A stretch of DNA of 64,000 nt from Lentisphaerota bacterium (GTDB lineage: Bacteria > Verrucomicrobiota > Kiritimatiellia > RFP12 > JAAYNR01), in assembly GCA_016873675.1 (NCBI GenBank), contig VGWG01000002.1:16347-80346 (forward strand). Direction: 5' to 3'. Below the pieces are notes generated by a model. It was given only the letters and a program-made list of their open reading frames with translations, made no database searches and was not told the DNA's origin. A program made the position numbers and the translations under genes. Within the stretch, counting starts at the first letter, position 1, and each line of letters begins with the position of its first letter. Positions 1-7,457 of this stretch are shown piece after piece.

Positions 1-881
1 GACGTATACAGATCCACGATCTGCTTGCGCAGGGTGGCCGGAAACGTGTAGCTGCCGGCCGCGCAACGGAACAGGGCGTCTCCATCCAGATACGTGAGGT
101 ATTCGGGGGTGACGGGTTTGGCCGAGGCGAGCAGGGTCGCGATGTCGGAGTCCTTGGCCGGGATGAGCCGGGAGCGGATGGCGAGGCCTTCGCGCTGCAC
201 GGCAATGCCGATCTGCATGGTGTCGATCTGCCCGAGCAACTGGCCATAAAAATCAATGATCGCATCCATGGACTGCTGGGTTTGCTTGGCGTTGGGCATG
301 CCCGATGCGGACAGATCGGCGAAGACCGTCTTGAGGTTGCTGATCATCGGCTTCAGGGCGGAGGGGAAGGCCACCACGCGGATTGTGCCGGGGATGGCGG
401 GGAGCGGCGGCAAAGCGGGAGCGTTCGTGCCCGCGCAGGCTGCGAGATCGGCGGCCTTGGGCGCGAAGAGCACACGGTTGCCGACGACGCGGGCGGCGCC
501 GTCATTAAAAACATAGACCCCGTTGACAGGTTCAGGAAGTTTATCTTCATTGCCGATGATCGCCTGCAGATAGGCCGACGCATTCGTGCCCACCGGGGTG
601 AGTTCCATGATAAAGCCCGTTTTGGCGTTGCCGACGTCAAAGAGGTGCAAGGCCACCGGCTGGTCGGGATTGATCTGGGCGGCTCCGGGGAGCGACATGG
701 TGAGCATCATCGGCATGGCGCCGAGCTGGGGCGCGTTGAAGACTTCGGCGCCCAGAAAAAGCTGCTTTTGCAGAGAGGCGTAGCTCTCGACATAAACGGA
801 ACAGATGCGGGTTGCGGCGGATGAGACAAGCGGGAGGATTGCGCAAAGCGCGGTTGTGATGAGACGGGAGATGCGGGACAT
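1..881 (-). CDS. Secreted protein of unknown function (partial, runs off left edge)
   Basis: The reading frame is open from the ATG at 881 to the window edge, giving about 293 residues without a stop; the C-terminus lies outside the window. The start is supported by an AAGGA ribosome-binding site 9 bases upstream. The N-terminus (MSRISRLITTALCAILPLVSSA) is a typical Sec signal peptide, so the protein is probably periplasmic or outer-membrane associated. The mature part has no motif I recognise. Its rhythm, with a hydrophobic beta-rich segment, a Pro-rich stretch near residue 150 and a repeated mention of a 'maximal' value-like fold, does not allow a family call. Existence as a gene is well supported by codon usage and RBS; function is unknown. 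Confidence 0.75.
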   Translation of the reverse strand, partial: MSRISRLITTALCAILPLVSSAATRICSVYVESYASLQKQLFLGAEVFNAPQLGAMPMMLTMSLPGAAQINPDQPVALHLFDVGNAKTGFIMELTPVGTNASAYLQAIIGNEDKLPEPVNGVYVFNDGAARVVGNRVLFAPKAADLAACAGTNAPALPPLPAIPGTIRVVAFPSALKPMISNLKTVFADLSASGMPNAKQTQQSMDAIIDFYGQLLGQIDTMQIGIAVQREGLAIRSRLIPAKDSDIATLLASAKPVTPEYLTYLDGDALFRCAAGSYTFPATLRKQIVDLYT

Positions 882-1003
882 GGCGACATCCTTTCTTATT
901 GACACATTCCAACGCAGGGTGACCGTGCGCTGTTTGAAAGATTTGTCAGATTCTCGCACGTTTCATCGAAGGCGTCCAGTGCGATTTTTTTAATATTGAT
1001 CGG

Positions 1004-1032
1004 TTGCAAGACCGCGTGTCATCCTCTACAAT
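1004..1032 (+). promoter_or_regulatory. Putative sigma70-type promoter of the DRTGG/PHP operon
   Basis: TTGCAA (1004-1009) and TACAAT (1027-1032) are separated by 17 bases. Transcription would start near 1039, leaving a leader of about 130 bases before the first gene at 1168. No other comparable pair is seen in this intergenic stretch. Confidence 0.6.
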
Positions 1033-1167
1033 GGCGAATCACACGCTGCTTGAAACGAACCGGCGGGAGGCATGCCGTCCGTTGTGACTATTCTGGAAGT
1101 CCCGTTCGGGAGCGGATCAACCGGGACGTGCGGCATGACGCGGAATTGAATAACAGGAGACAGGGCG

Positions 1168-1509
1168 ATGAAACTTGAAGCGGTTGTCGGCGCGCTGGGA
1201 TGCAAGGTGATTCACCGGGGCGGGAATTTTGATTCCAAGGAAATTCGGCACGTGGTGGCCTCGGATCTGATGAGCGATGTCTTGGTGGTGGACAAGGAGC
1301 ATTTGCTGCTGGTGACCTCGCTGCCCTCGGATCAGACCATCCGCACGTCGGATATCGTGGGCGCCCACGCCGTGCTGGTGGTGAACAACAAAACCCTCTC
1401 GGCCAGCATGGTAACGCTGGCACGCGAGATGGACGTGACGCTGATGCAGTCGTCCCTGTCCAAGTTCGATGCGTGTGTGATGATCGGCAAACTCATGAAT
1501 CCAACATGA
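1168..1509 (+). CDS. DRTGG domain protein
   Basis: A 113-residue protein that is essentially one DRTGG domain, the small fold also found in HPr kinase and phosphotransacetylases and thought to bind ligand or partner proteins. The DLMSDVLVV-like strand (about residues 31-40), the 'hAVLVVNN' strand (about 71-78) and the C-terminal 'MIGKLM' helix fit the family. A GGAGA site precedes the ATG. It overlaps the next gene by 4 bases (ATGA at 1506-1509) and is the first of four tightly coupled genes. In Firmicutes and Thermotogae, stand-alone DRTGG genes occur in the same kind of cluster with an anti-sigma-like kinase and a PHP protein, often near [FeFe]-hydrogenase genes. The exact role is not established. 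Confidence 0.8.
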   Translation: MKLEAVVGALGCKVIHRGGNFDSKEIRHVVASDLMSDVLVVDKEHLLLVTSLPSDQTIRTSDIVGAHAVLVVNNKTLSASMVTLAREMDVTLMQSSLSKFDACVMIGKLMNPT

Positions 1510-2444
1510 AGGCGATTCCCGTCAGTCCCGAGCAGTCCCCGCTGGTCATACTGGATCTTCTGTTCAAGCTGAAGATCAAGGATGTGATGTCATCGCCGGT
1601 GATCACTGCGGCTCGGAAGGATTCGCTGCGCACGGTGCAGCATCTGATGCGCGACAACCGGATCAGCGGCGTGCCGGTGGCTGAACGCGGCCGCCTGTTC
1701 GGCATCGCCAGCATCGACGACATCTTCCGGGCGCTGGAGGGCGGCTATATTGATGATCCGGTGGAGCGCCACATGACGACCCAGATGGTGGTGTTGGAGG
1801 ACGACATGCCGCTTTCCTTCGGCATCTCATATTTTGAGAAATTCAAGTTCGGGCGCTTTCCGGTACTGAACAGGGAGAACCGGCTGGTGGGGATTCTTTC
1901 GAGCCGCGATGTGAGCGCCTCGCTGCTGGTGGAACTGCACAACGAGTACCACAAACTGGAAGCCAAGCTGCCGGTCTCGGTGGTCCGGGATGTCAATACG
2001 GTGACGCAGCAGTTCCGCGTGGAGCGGTTTGATTTTGAGAACGCGGGAAAAGTGGCGCATGCGATCAAGAAGATCCTGTCGGAGCAGGACTACCCGCCGG
2101 GGTTGATCCGGCGGGTGGCGGTGGCCGCCTACGAGATGGAGATCAACTTGGTGGTGCATTCGCTCGGAGGAACCTTCACTTTTCACATGGATCCGCATCA
2201 GGTGGAGTTGCTGGCTGCGGACGAGGGGCCCGGAATACCGAATGTAGACCAGGCGATGCAGGAGGGGTTCACCACGGCGAATGAATGGATCAAGTCGCTG
2301 GGGTTCGGCGCCGGCATGGGATTGACAAACATTCGGCGCAATGCCGATGAGTTTGACATTCAATCGGCGGTTGGACGAGGGACAACGGCGCGGGCGACCA
2401 TCCTGTTGCAAACCGGGAAGGACGCGCCGCCCCAGACGCCGTAA
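1506..2444 (+). CDS. CBS-pair protein with RsbW-like ATPase/kinase domain
   Basis: A 312-residue cytoplasmic protein. Two CBS domains (about residues 15-75 and 85-145) would bind an adenosine nucleotide. They are followed by a GHKL ATPase domain of the anti-sigma/serine-kinase type: the N-box is in EMEINLVVHS (about 215-224), G1 in DEGPGIP (about 241-247) and G2 in GFGAGMGLTN (about 272-281). There is no phospho-acceptor histidine, so this is not a classical sensor kinase. The start at 1506 overlaps the upstream stop as ATGA and removes 11 residues from the longest open frame. Inference: ligand or energy state sensed by the CBS pair controls a serine kinase or ATPase acting on a partner, perhaps a neighbouring DRTGG protein. 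Confidence 0.82.
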   Translation: MKAIPVSPEQSPLVILDLLFKLKIKDVMSSPVITAARKDSLRTVQHLMRDNRISGVPVAERGRLFGIASIDDIFRALEGGYIDDPVERHMTTQMVVLEDDMPLSFGISYFEKFKFGRFPVLNRENRLVGILSSRDVSASLLVELHNEYHKLEAKLPVSVVRDVNTVTQQFRVERFDFENAGKVAHAIKKILSEQDYPPGLIRRVAVAAYEMEINLVVHSLGGTFTFHMDPHQVELLAADEGPGIPNVDQAMQEGFTTANEWIKSLGFGAGMGLTNIRRNADEFDIQSAVGRGTTARATILLQTGKDAPPQTP

Positions 2445-2459
2445 CGGGGAGGAGTGATG

Positions 2460-2816
2460 ATGAAGGGACTTTCAGTGGCGGCGCTCCGGAGCGTGGAAGG
2501 CTGGCGCTGCGTGCAGGACGTCTGTGCCGCCACACAGGTGGAGACGGGGTTCACGTCGGATCTGCTGAGCGATATTATGGCCAACGCGCCGGCACATGCG
2601 GCGCTGGTGACCCTGCAGGCGCATCTGAATACGCTGGCCGTGGCCTCGCTGGCGGGGGTTCATGCCGTTATCCTATGCAGCGGGCGCGAGGCGCCACCGG
2701 ACATGCTGGCAGCGGCGCGCCGGGAAGGCATTCTGCTGCTGCAGACCAACGACAACCAGTACCAGGCATCAATCAAGCTGGAAGCGGCGTTCCGGTCTGT
2801 ATCCGGCGGCTCATGA
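2460..2816 (+). CDS. Second DRTGG domain protein
   Basis: A 118-residue protein with the same size and layout as the first DRTGG gene of this operon: a 'DLLSDIMA' segment (about residues 33-40), an 'HAVILCSG' strand (about 70-77) and a C-terminal helix. Three in-frame starts lie in tandem (GTG 2454, ATG 2457, ATG 2460); a GGGGAGGAG site at 2446-2454 gives the best spacing to 2460. The stop overlaps the PHP gene by 4 bases. The two DRTGG proteins are clearly divergent and could form a heterodimer or act as two separate partners of the kinase-like protein. Function is inferred from family and context only. Confidence 0.75.
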   Translation: MKGLSVAALRSVEGWRCVQDVCAATQVETGFTSDLLSDIMANAPAHAALVTLQAHLNTLAVASLAGVHAVILCSGREAPPDMLAAARREGILLLQTNDNQYQASIKLEAAFRSVSGGS

Positions 2817-3526
2817 AACTGGATATGCACATTCATTCCTGCGTATCGCCCTGTGGCGCGCTGGAGATGTCGCCGTCGGCGATCGCCGCTGCTGCTGCGG
2901 CGGCCGGGATGGACGGAATCGCGCTGACCGACCACAACACGGCCTTGAACACGCCGGCCTGCGCCGAGGCGTGCCGCCGTGCGGGGCTGGCGTTTTTGGC
3001 GGGGGTGGAAGTCTGCACGGCGGAGGAGGCGCATGTCCTGTGCCTGTTCGACACGGTGGATGTGGCGCTGGCGTTCGGGGCCGAGGTGTATGCGCAATTG
3101 CCGCAGGTGCGGAACCGTCCCGAGAAGATGGGGGATCAGGTCTACGTGGATGTCGAGGAGAACATCCTCGGCGAGGTCGAGCTTTACCTGGGAACCGGCT
3201 GTGCCTGGCCTCTGACCGAGGTGTGTCACCGTGTGCACGAGCGGGGCGGTCTGTTCATTCCATCGCACGTGACCCGGCCGCATAACAGCCTGCTTTCGCA
3301 ACTGGGCATGATTCCCGATCTGCCTTACGACGCCCTGGAGGTGACGCCGGGCTATGCGGCGGCTGGCCTCCCGGAATCGGTGTGGCGGCGCTATCCGCGG
3401 ATGATGGCGTCCGATGCGCACCACCTCCGGGATATCGGCAGGCGGTGTGTGGAGCTTGAGGTGGCCTCGTGCGATGTGAGGCATGTGCGGGAAGCATTGG
3501 CGGCCACGCGGCCGGGGCCGACCTGA
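2813..3526 (+). CDS. PHP domain metal-dependent phosphoesterase
   Basis: A 237-residue single-domain PHP protein, the polymerase/histidinol-phosphatase-like amidohydrolase fold. Metal ligands are visible in order: the HxH of DMHIHS (residues 4-9), the DHN after 'ALT' (about 41-43), His in 'IPSHV', and the C-terminal SDAHH motif (about 201-205). It may hydrolyse a phosphoester such as a nucleotide or small-molecule phosphate. The ATG at 2813 overlaps the preceding stop by 4 bases, making this the last gene of the DRTGG/CBS-kinase operon. Its constant company with those proteins suggests it makes or destroys a signalling ligand, but the substrate cannot be read from the sequence. Confidence 0.85.
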   Translation: MKLDMHIHSCVSPCGALEMSPSAIAAAAAAAGMDGIALTDHNTALNTPACAEACRRAGLAFLAGVEVCTAEEAHVLCLFDTVDVALAFGAEVYAQLPQVRNRPEKMGDQVYVDVEENILGEVELYLGTGCAWPLTEVCHRVHERGGLFIPSHVTRPHNSLLSQLGMIPDLPYDALEVTPGYAAAGLPESVWRRYPRMMASDAHHLRDIGRRCVELEVASCDVRHVREALAATRPGPT

Positions 3527-3535
3527 CTCGCGCGT

Positions 3536-4081
3536 CTACCGGAGTGCGAGCAAGCTGATCGCGAGGATGCCCGCGCCAACCAGCAGCGAGAGGGCGCCAC
3601 CGGTCAGGCGGAGGGCTGGCGAACGCGCCGCGGCGTGGCAGGCCCTCCGCATGTACCAAGGGTAGAGCATGAAGATCATCCCTTTGATGAGCGCCAGATA
3701 GGCGATGACCACCAGCACCAGACGCCAAGACGACGGGTGCGAGCGGCAGACCAGCAGCAGGGGCGCTGGAAAGAGCATCAGAATGCCGCCCCAGGCGCGA
3801 CAGACAAGCAGATCGTCCATCCAATACCAGCTCAACGGGATGCAGACCAGAACCGCCAGCGGCAGAAAGCGCTTGAACGGATCGAGGAAGCTCAGCGGCA
3901 TGGCCCACGCCGCCCATCCCGCGCCCACCCAGGCCAGCGCGGCCAGCAGGCGGCCCGCCCAGACGCTGCGGGGAAAGCTTTGCAGGGCGGCGGCGGCGTG
4001 GCGGCCGCCAACGAGGAGGAAGACACCGGGGACGGTGAGCAGCGTACCCAGAATGAGTGACCAGTGGAAGGGTGTGGGCAT
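3536..4081 (-). CDS. Small multi-pass membrane protein, unknown function
   Basis: A 181-residue very hydrophobic protein with about five or six predicted membrane helices and no soluble domain. I chose the ATG at 4081; a TTG at 4111 overlapping the upstream stop is the alternative. It sits 26 bases downstream of the TrkA-like regulator on the same strand and converges on the PHP gene 9 bases away. It may be co-transcribed with the potassium uptake genes, but nothing in its sequence links it to transport and I do not recognise the family. Confidence 0.6.
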   Translation of the reverse strand: MPTPFHWSLILGTLLTVPGVFLLVGGRHAAAALQSFPRSVWAGRLLAALAWVGAGWAAWAMPLSFLDPFKRFLPLAVLVCIPLSWYWMDDLLVCRAWGGILMLFPAPLLLVCRSHPSSWRLVLVVIAYLALIKGMIFMLYPWYMRRACHAAARSPALRLTGGALSLLVGAGILAISLLALR

Positions 4082-4107
4082 GACAGAACTTTCGTGGTTC
4101 GAATGGA

Positions 4108-4776
4108 TCAATTATCGTGAGCCAGATCGTCGATCTTCTTGTCGGACCCGAATACGAGCAGGCGGTCCTCACGCTGAATCCTCTCGTCGCCGTTGGCGAT
4201 GATGAGCTGGCGGGGGAGACGGGGGTCTTCCGCGAGGCGGCGGATGGCCAGCACGGTGACGCCGTATTTCTGGCGTACGGAGGCCTCGGCCAGGGTCTGG
4301 TCGACCAGAAAATCGGGCGCCGCAACCTCGGCGACGCTGATACCGTCGGCGATCTCGAACAGGTCGATCGGATTGCGGGCGAGCAGCGAACGGGCCAGCC
4401 GGGCGGCGCGGTCCTTGTTCGGGTAGACCACGATGTCGGCCCCGACCCGCTTGAGCACCTTGCCGTGCATGTCCGAGACGGCTTTGGCGACCACTGTGGG
4501 GATGCCCAGTTCCTTGCAGTTGACTGTGGCCATGATGCTGCCCTCGACGTTGCTTCCGATGGCGACAACCACAGTGTCGCAATCCTGGAAGCCGGCGTCG
4601 GTCAGCGAGCGGGGATTGGTGGCGTCGCCCTGAACGGCCTTGGTCACGTATTCCGACATCTCCTGAACCGTCTCGCGGTTCTCGTCAATCAGGAGGACCT
4701 CGGCCCCCTTCTCCGCGAGCGACCCCGCGAGTGACTGTCCGAAGCGTCCCGCGCCGATGATGCCGATTCGTTTCAT
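4108..4776 (-). CDS. Ktr/Trk potassium channel regulatory subunit (TrkA-type)
   Basis: A 222-residue cytoplasmic protein with an N-terminal RCK/KTN Rossmann domain: the nucleotide-binding GAGRFGQSLA motif is at residues 8-17, followed by the acidic end of strand 2 (LLIDEN, about 28-33). A TrkA-C domain occupies about residues 140-222. It would form the ring that gates the membrane subunit encoded just upstream in response to ATP/ADP or NAD(H). The length matches single-module KtrA rather than the duplicated TrkA of enterobacteria. It is separated by 33 bases from the TrkH/KtrB gene, in the usual pair arrangement. An AUG start is preceded by a GAGGGATACC sequence. Confidence 0.9.
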   Translation of the reverse strand: MKRIGIIGAGRFGQSLAGSLAEKGAEVLLIDENRETVQEMSEYVTKAVQGDATNPRSLTDAGFQDCDTVVVAIGSNVEGSIMATVNCKELGIPTVVAKAVSDMHGKVLKRVGADIVVYPNKDRAARLARSLLARNPIDLFEIADGISVAEVAAPDFLVDQTLAEASVRQKYGVTVLAIRRLAEDPRLPRQLIIANGDERIQREDRLLVFGSDKKIDDLAHDN

Positions 4777-4809
4777 GGTGGTATCCCTCGTTGTGTTGGC
4801 CTGACCCGT

Positions 4810-6189
4810 TCAGCCGACGACGACCTCTTCCTCGGGGTAGCTGATCCGCTGGCCGACGTCCTGCGTGCCGATCACCAGCGCCGCTGTCAGCGGCCCGAGT
4901 CGGCCGATGAACATGCACAGAATGAGGATCAGCCGGCCGGCCGATGACAGCGTGGGTGTCGTATCGAGCGAAAGCCCGACCGTGCCGAAGGCCGATACGG
5001 TCTCAAAAAACAGCCGATCCGATCCGTCGGTGCCGGCGGCGGGTGTTTCGGTGAACAGGAGCAGGCCGAAGAAGAACAAGACCGCGAAAATGCTCAGCGC
5101 GAAGATCACGGTCGCCTCACGCACCACCGCCACCGGTATGGTGCGATCATTCAACTGGGTTTCGCGGCGGCCGCGCAGCATCGCCGCAATGGTGAGGATG
5201 AGGATGACCAGCGCGGTGATCTTGATGCCTCCGGCTGTCGATCCCGGCGCGCCGCCGATGAACATCAGGGGGATGTGCAAAAAACGTCCGGCGACGGAGA
5301 AGGACTCCATCGGCACGACGTTGAACCCCGCCGTCCGGGGGGTCACGGCGCTGAAGATGGCGCTGGTCAGCCGGGTTTCGGGCGACATGCCGGCAAAGGC
5401 CGCGTTCCAGTCGGTGGCCAGAAACAGGAGGGTGGACACGAGCAGCAACAACACCGTGGTGGCCAGAACAAGCCGGGTGTGGAGCGATACCCGTCCGCGG
5501 GTCTTGCGGTTCCGGCGCCAGAACTTGAACGAACTGAGGTTGTAAATGACCAGAAAACCCAGTCCGCCAAAGACGATGAGCGTGCATATCGTACCCAGAT
5601 AGACCGGATCGCCTTGAAACGAAATCAGCGAATCGCTGTGGAGCGAAAATCCGGCGTTGCAGTAGGCGCTGACGGCGTGAAAGATCCCGTAGTAGGCGGC
5701 CTGTTCACTATCGTGGCCCGCTCCAATGTAGCGCCAGGCGAGAATGGCCGCGCCCGCGCCCTCAAAGAGCAGGGTGAACAGCAGCGAGCGCCGCAGCAGC
5801 GATGGCAGGCCGCGGACCTCCTCAATGCCGAATGAGTTGATCAGCACGAACTCGTTCTGCACGCTGAGGCGCCGCCCGACCAGAACGAGCAGAAAAGTGC
5901 CCAGCGTCATGATGCCGATGCCGCCGATCTGGATCAAAGCGAGAATGACGATCTGGCCGAAGAACGAGAAATGGGTCCCCGTGTCGACCACCGTCAGCCC
6001 GGTTACGCAACAGGCGCTGGTCGCGGTGAACAGGGCCGTCAGCGCATCCGTCCACTGACCCGCGGCCGATGCCCACGGCGTCGCCAGCAAGAGGGTACCC
6101 AGCAGAATAGTCCCCGCAAAAGCGCCGGCGATCAGCCACTGGGGCTTCAGGATGACCCGTTTGCGAGCCTTTTTTAGAATATCCTTCAT
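4810..6189 (-). CDS. Potassium uptake membrane subunit (TrkH/KtrB family)
   Basis: A 459-residue integral membrane protein with four pore-loop repeats. Selectivity-filter-like segments are visible at CCVTGL (about residue 61), YCNAGFS (about 178), TPRTAGF with APGSTAGG nearby (about 285-325) and AFGTVGLS (about 415), with the glycine after the fourth in a KtrB-like context. The ATG at 6189 begins a typical basic N-terminus (MKDILKKARKR) and is chosen over a much longer upstream open frame that has no membrane or family character. It is the first gene of the pair with the TrkA-type regulator and together they would import K+. Confidence 0.9.
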   Translation of the reverse strand: MKDILKKARKRVILKPQWLIAGAFAGTILLGTLLLATPWASAAGQWTDALTALFTATSACCVTGLTVVDTGTHFSFFGQIVILALIQIGGIGIMTLGTFLLVLVGRRLSVQNEFVLINSFGIEEVRGLPSLLRRSLLFTLLFEGAGAAILAWRYIGAGHDSEQAAYYGIFHAVSAYCNAGFSLHSDSLISFQGDPVYLGTICTLIVFGGLGFLVIYNLSSFKFWRRNRKTRGRVSLHTRLVLATTVLLLLVSTLLFLATDWNAAFAGMSPETRLTSAIFSAVTPRTAGFNVVPMESFSVAGRFLHIPLMFIGGAPGSTAGGIKITALVILILTIAAMLRGRRETQLNDRTIPVAVVREATVIFALSIFAVLFFFGLLLFTETPAAGTDGSDRLFFETVSAFGTVGLSLDTTPTLSSAGRLILILCMFIGRLGPLTAALVIGTQDVGQRISYPEEEVVVG

Positions 6190-6270
6190 GCTCTGTAGAC
6201 GCGGATCACGAGGAGAAACGACTCTCCTGCGCGGCCATGTAAACCAACTCCGTCGAAATGCGTGCCGTGA

Positions 6271-6299
6271 AGTGTGATTAAGATGAGCTGAAAAGTCAA
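6271..6299 (-). promoter_or_regulatory. Possible promoter of the potassium uptake genes
   Basis: TTGACT (at 6299-6294) and CACACT (6276-6271) are 17 bases apart on the minus strand, 80 bases before the TrkH start. The -10 match is weak; the -35 is strong. Confidence 0.4.
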
Positions 6300-6348
6300 G
6301 ATATTCAACATTGTCGCGCGATTTGCCTTTATTTTCAGACCAAAGCGG

Positions 6349-6354
6349 TATATT
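6349..6354 (+). promoter_or_regulatory. Possible -10 element for the polysaccharide locus
   Basis: TATATT lies 28 bases before the ATG of the first glycosyltransferase. No good -35 is seen at the normal distance, so only the -10 is called. Confidence 0.3.
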
Positions 6355-6382
6355 ATGCCAGGCAATCGTGTGGAACCCGGAT

Positions 6383-7420
6383 ATGCCTCCAGTCAGCATC
6401 AGCTTTGTCATACCCACCTTGAACTCCGCCCAAACCCTGGAGGCGTGCCTGGCTTCCATCCTCGCCCAGCGGGCGCCGCGGGAGACGTACGAGATCGTGA
6501 TCGCGGATGCCGGCTCCTCTGACGACACGCGCGTGATCGCGCGGCGTCTGGGCGTGGACACGATCGTCGAAAACCTGCTGAAGACCGGCGAGGCCGGCAA
6601 GGCCGCGGGAATCAAGGCCTCCTCCGGCGAGCTGATCGCGCTGGTGGACAGCGACAACATACTGCCGGACGCGGCCTGGCTGGAGCGGATGACCGCGCCC
6701 TTCCGCGACCGCGACATCGTGGCGTGCGAGCCGCTGGAATACACCGCACGGCGCGGTGATCCGGCCTTGACCCGCTACTTTGCGCTGCTGGGCATGAACG
6801 ATCCGCTCTGCCTGTTTGTCGGCAACTACGACCGCCGGTGCGCGGTCACCGGCCGGTGGACGGGGCTGGCGGTGCATCAACAGGACCTGGGCGGGTATCT
6901 CAAGCTGACGCTGACCGAGGAGACGCTGCCCACGATCGGCGCCAACGGCTTTGTCTTCCGGCGCAGCCTCCTGAGCCATGTGGCGTGGGACCCCTATTTC
7001 TTTGACATTGACGTGATGCATCAGGCGGTGCGAGCGGGCTTCCGGCATGTCGCCAAGGTCAAGACCGGCATCGTGCATCTCTACTGCGCCAGCCTCTCCG
7101 CATTCGCCCGCAAGCAGCGCCGGCGCATCCGAGACTTTCTGTTCTTCGCCCAGGAGAAGCAGCGTACCTATCCGTGGAATCGCCAGAAGAAGGCGGGCAT
7201 TGTACGGTTCGTTCTGGCAACCGCCCTCATTCTTCCGTTGGTCTGGCAGGCGTTGGCCGGCTGCCGCCGCCGTCCCGACCGCGCCTGGCTCTACCACCTG
7301 CCCGTCTGCTGGATCACCCTCTGGATCTACGGCATCGGCGCCCTGCGCAAGACACTGGGCTTGCCGCAGGCGCCGGTGGCGCGTCACGGCTGGCAAAAGG
7401 GGAGAAGCGCGAACGCATGA
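6383..7420 (+). CDS. Glycosyltransferase family 2, membrane-anchored
   Basis: A 345-residue GT-A glycosyltransferase. The fold begins at SFVIPTLNSAQTLEACL (about residues 6-22), the nucleotide-binding aspartate is in IVIADAGSSDD (about 40-50) and the DxD-like metal site is VDSDN (about 89-93). The C-terminal third is basic and hydrophobic (about residues 265-310) and probably anchors the enzyme to the inner membrane. The ATG at 6383 places the GT2 fold directly at the N-terminus; the open frame extends 24 codons further but has no RBS. It starts the plus-strand polysaccharide locus and would transfer a sugar to a lipid-linked or membrane acceptor; donor and acceptor are not readable. Confidence 0.82.
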   Translation: MPPVSISFVIPTLNSAQTLEACLASILAQRAPRETYEIVIADAGSSDDTRVIARRLGVDTIVENLLKTGEAGKAAGIKASSGELIALVDSDNILPDAAWLERMTAPFRDRDIVACEPLEYTARRGDPALTRYFALLGMNDPLCLFVGNYDRRCAVTGRWTGLAVHQQDLGGYLKLTLTEETLPTIGANGFVFRRSLLSHVAWDPYFFDIDVMHQAVRAGFRHVAKVKTGIVHLYCASLSAFARKQRRRIRDFLFFAQEKQRTYPWNRQKKAGIVRFVLATALILPLVWQALAGCRRRPDRAWLYHLPVCWITLWIYGIGALRKTLGLPQAPVARHGWQKGRSANA

Positions 7421-7457
7421 AGGGCAAAGACGCCGTGTCACAAGATGAGGTGATTTC

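Noticed and set aside
953..990. TCGCAC/GTGCGA hairpin followed by a T-run before the DRTGG operon
   Set aside because: It would terminate plus-strand transcription, but no plus-strand gene lies upstream in the window, and the 6-base stem has a loop of over 20 bases.
3255..4568. Minus-strand 437-residue open frame across the PHP and TrkA region
   Set aside because: It overlaps three better supported genes in other frames and is Pro/Ser/Arg-rich without motifs.
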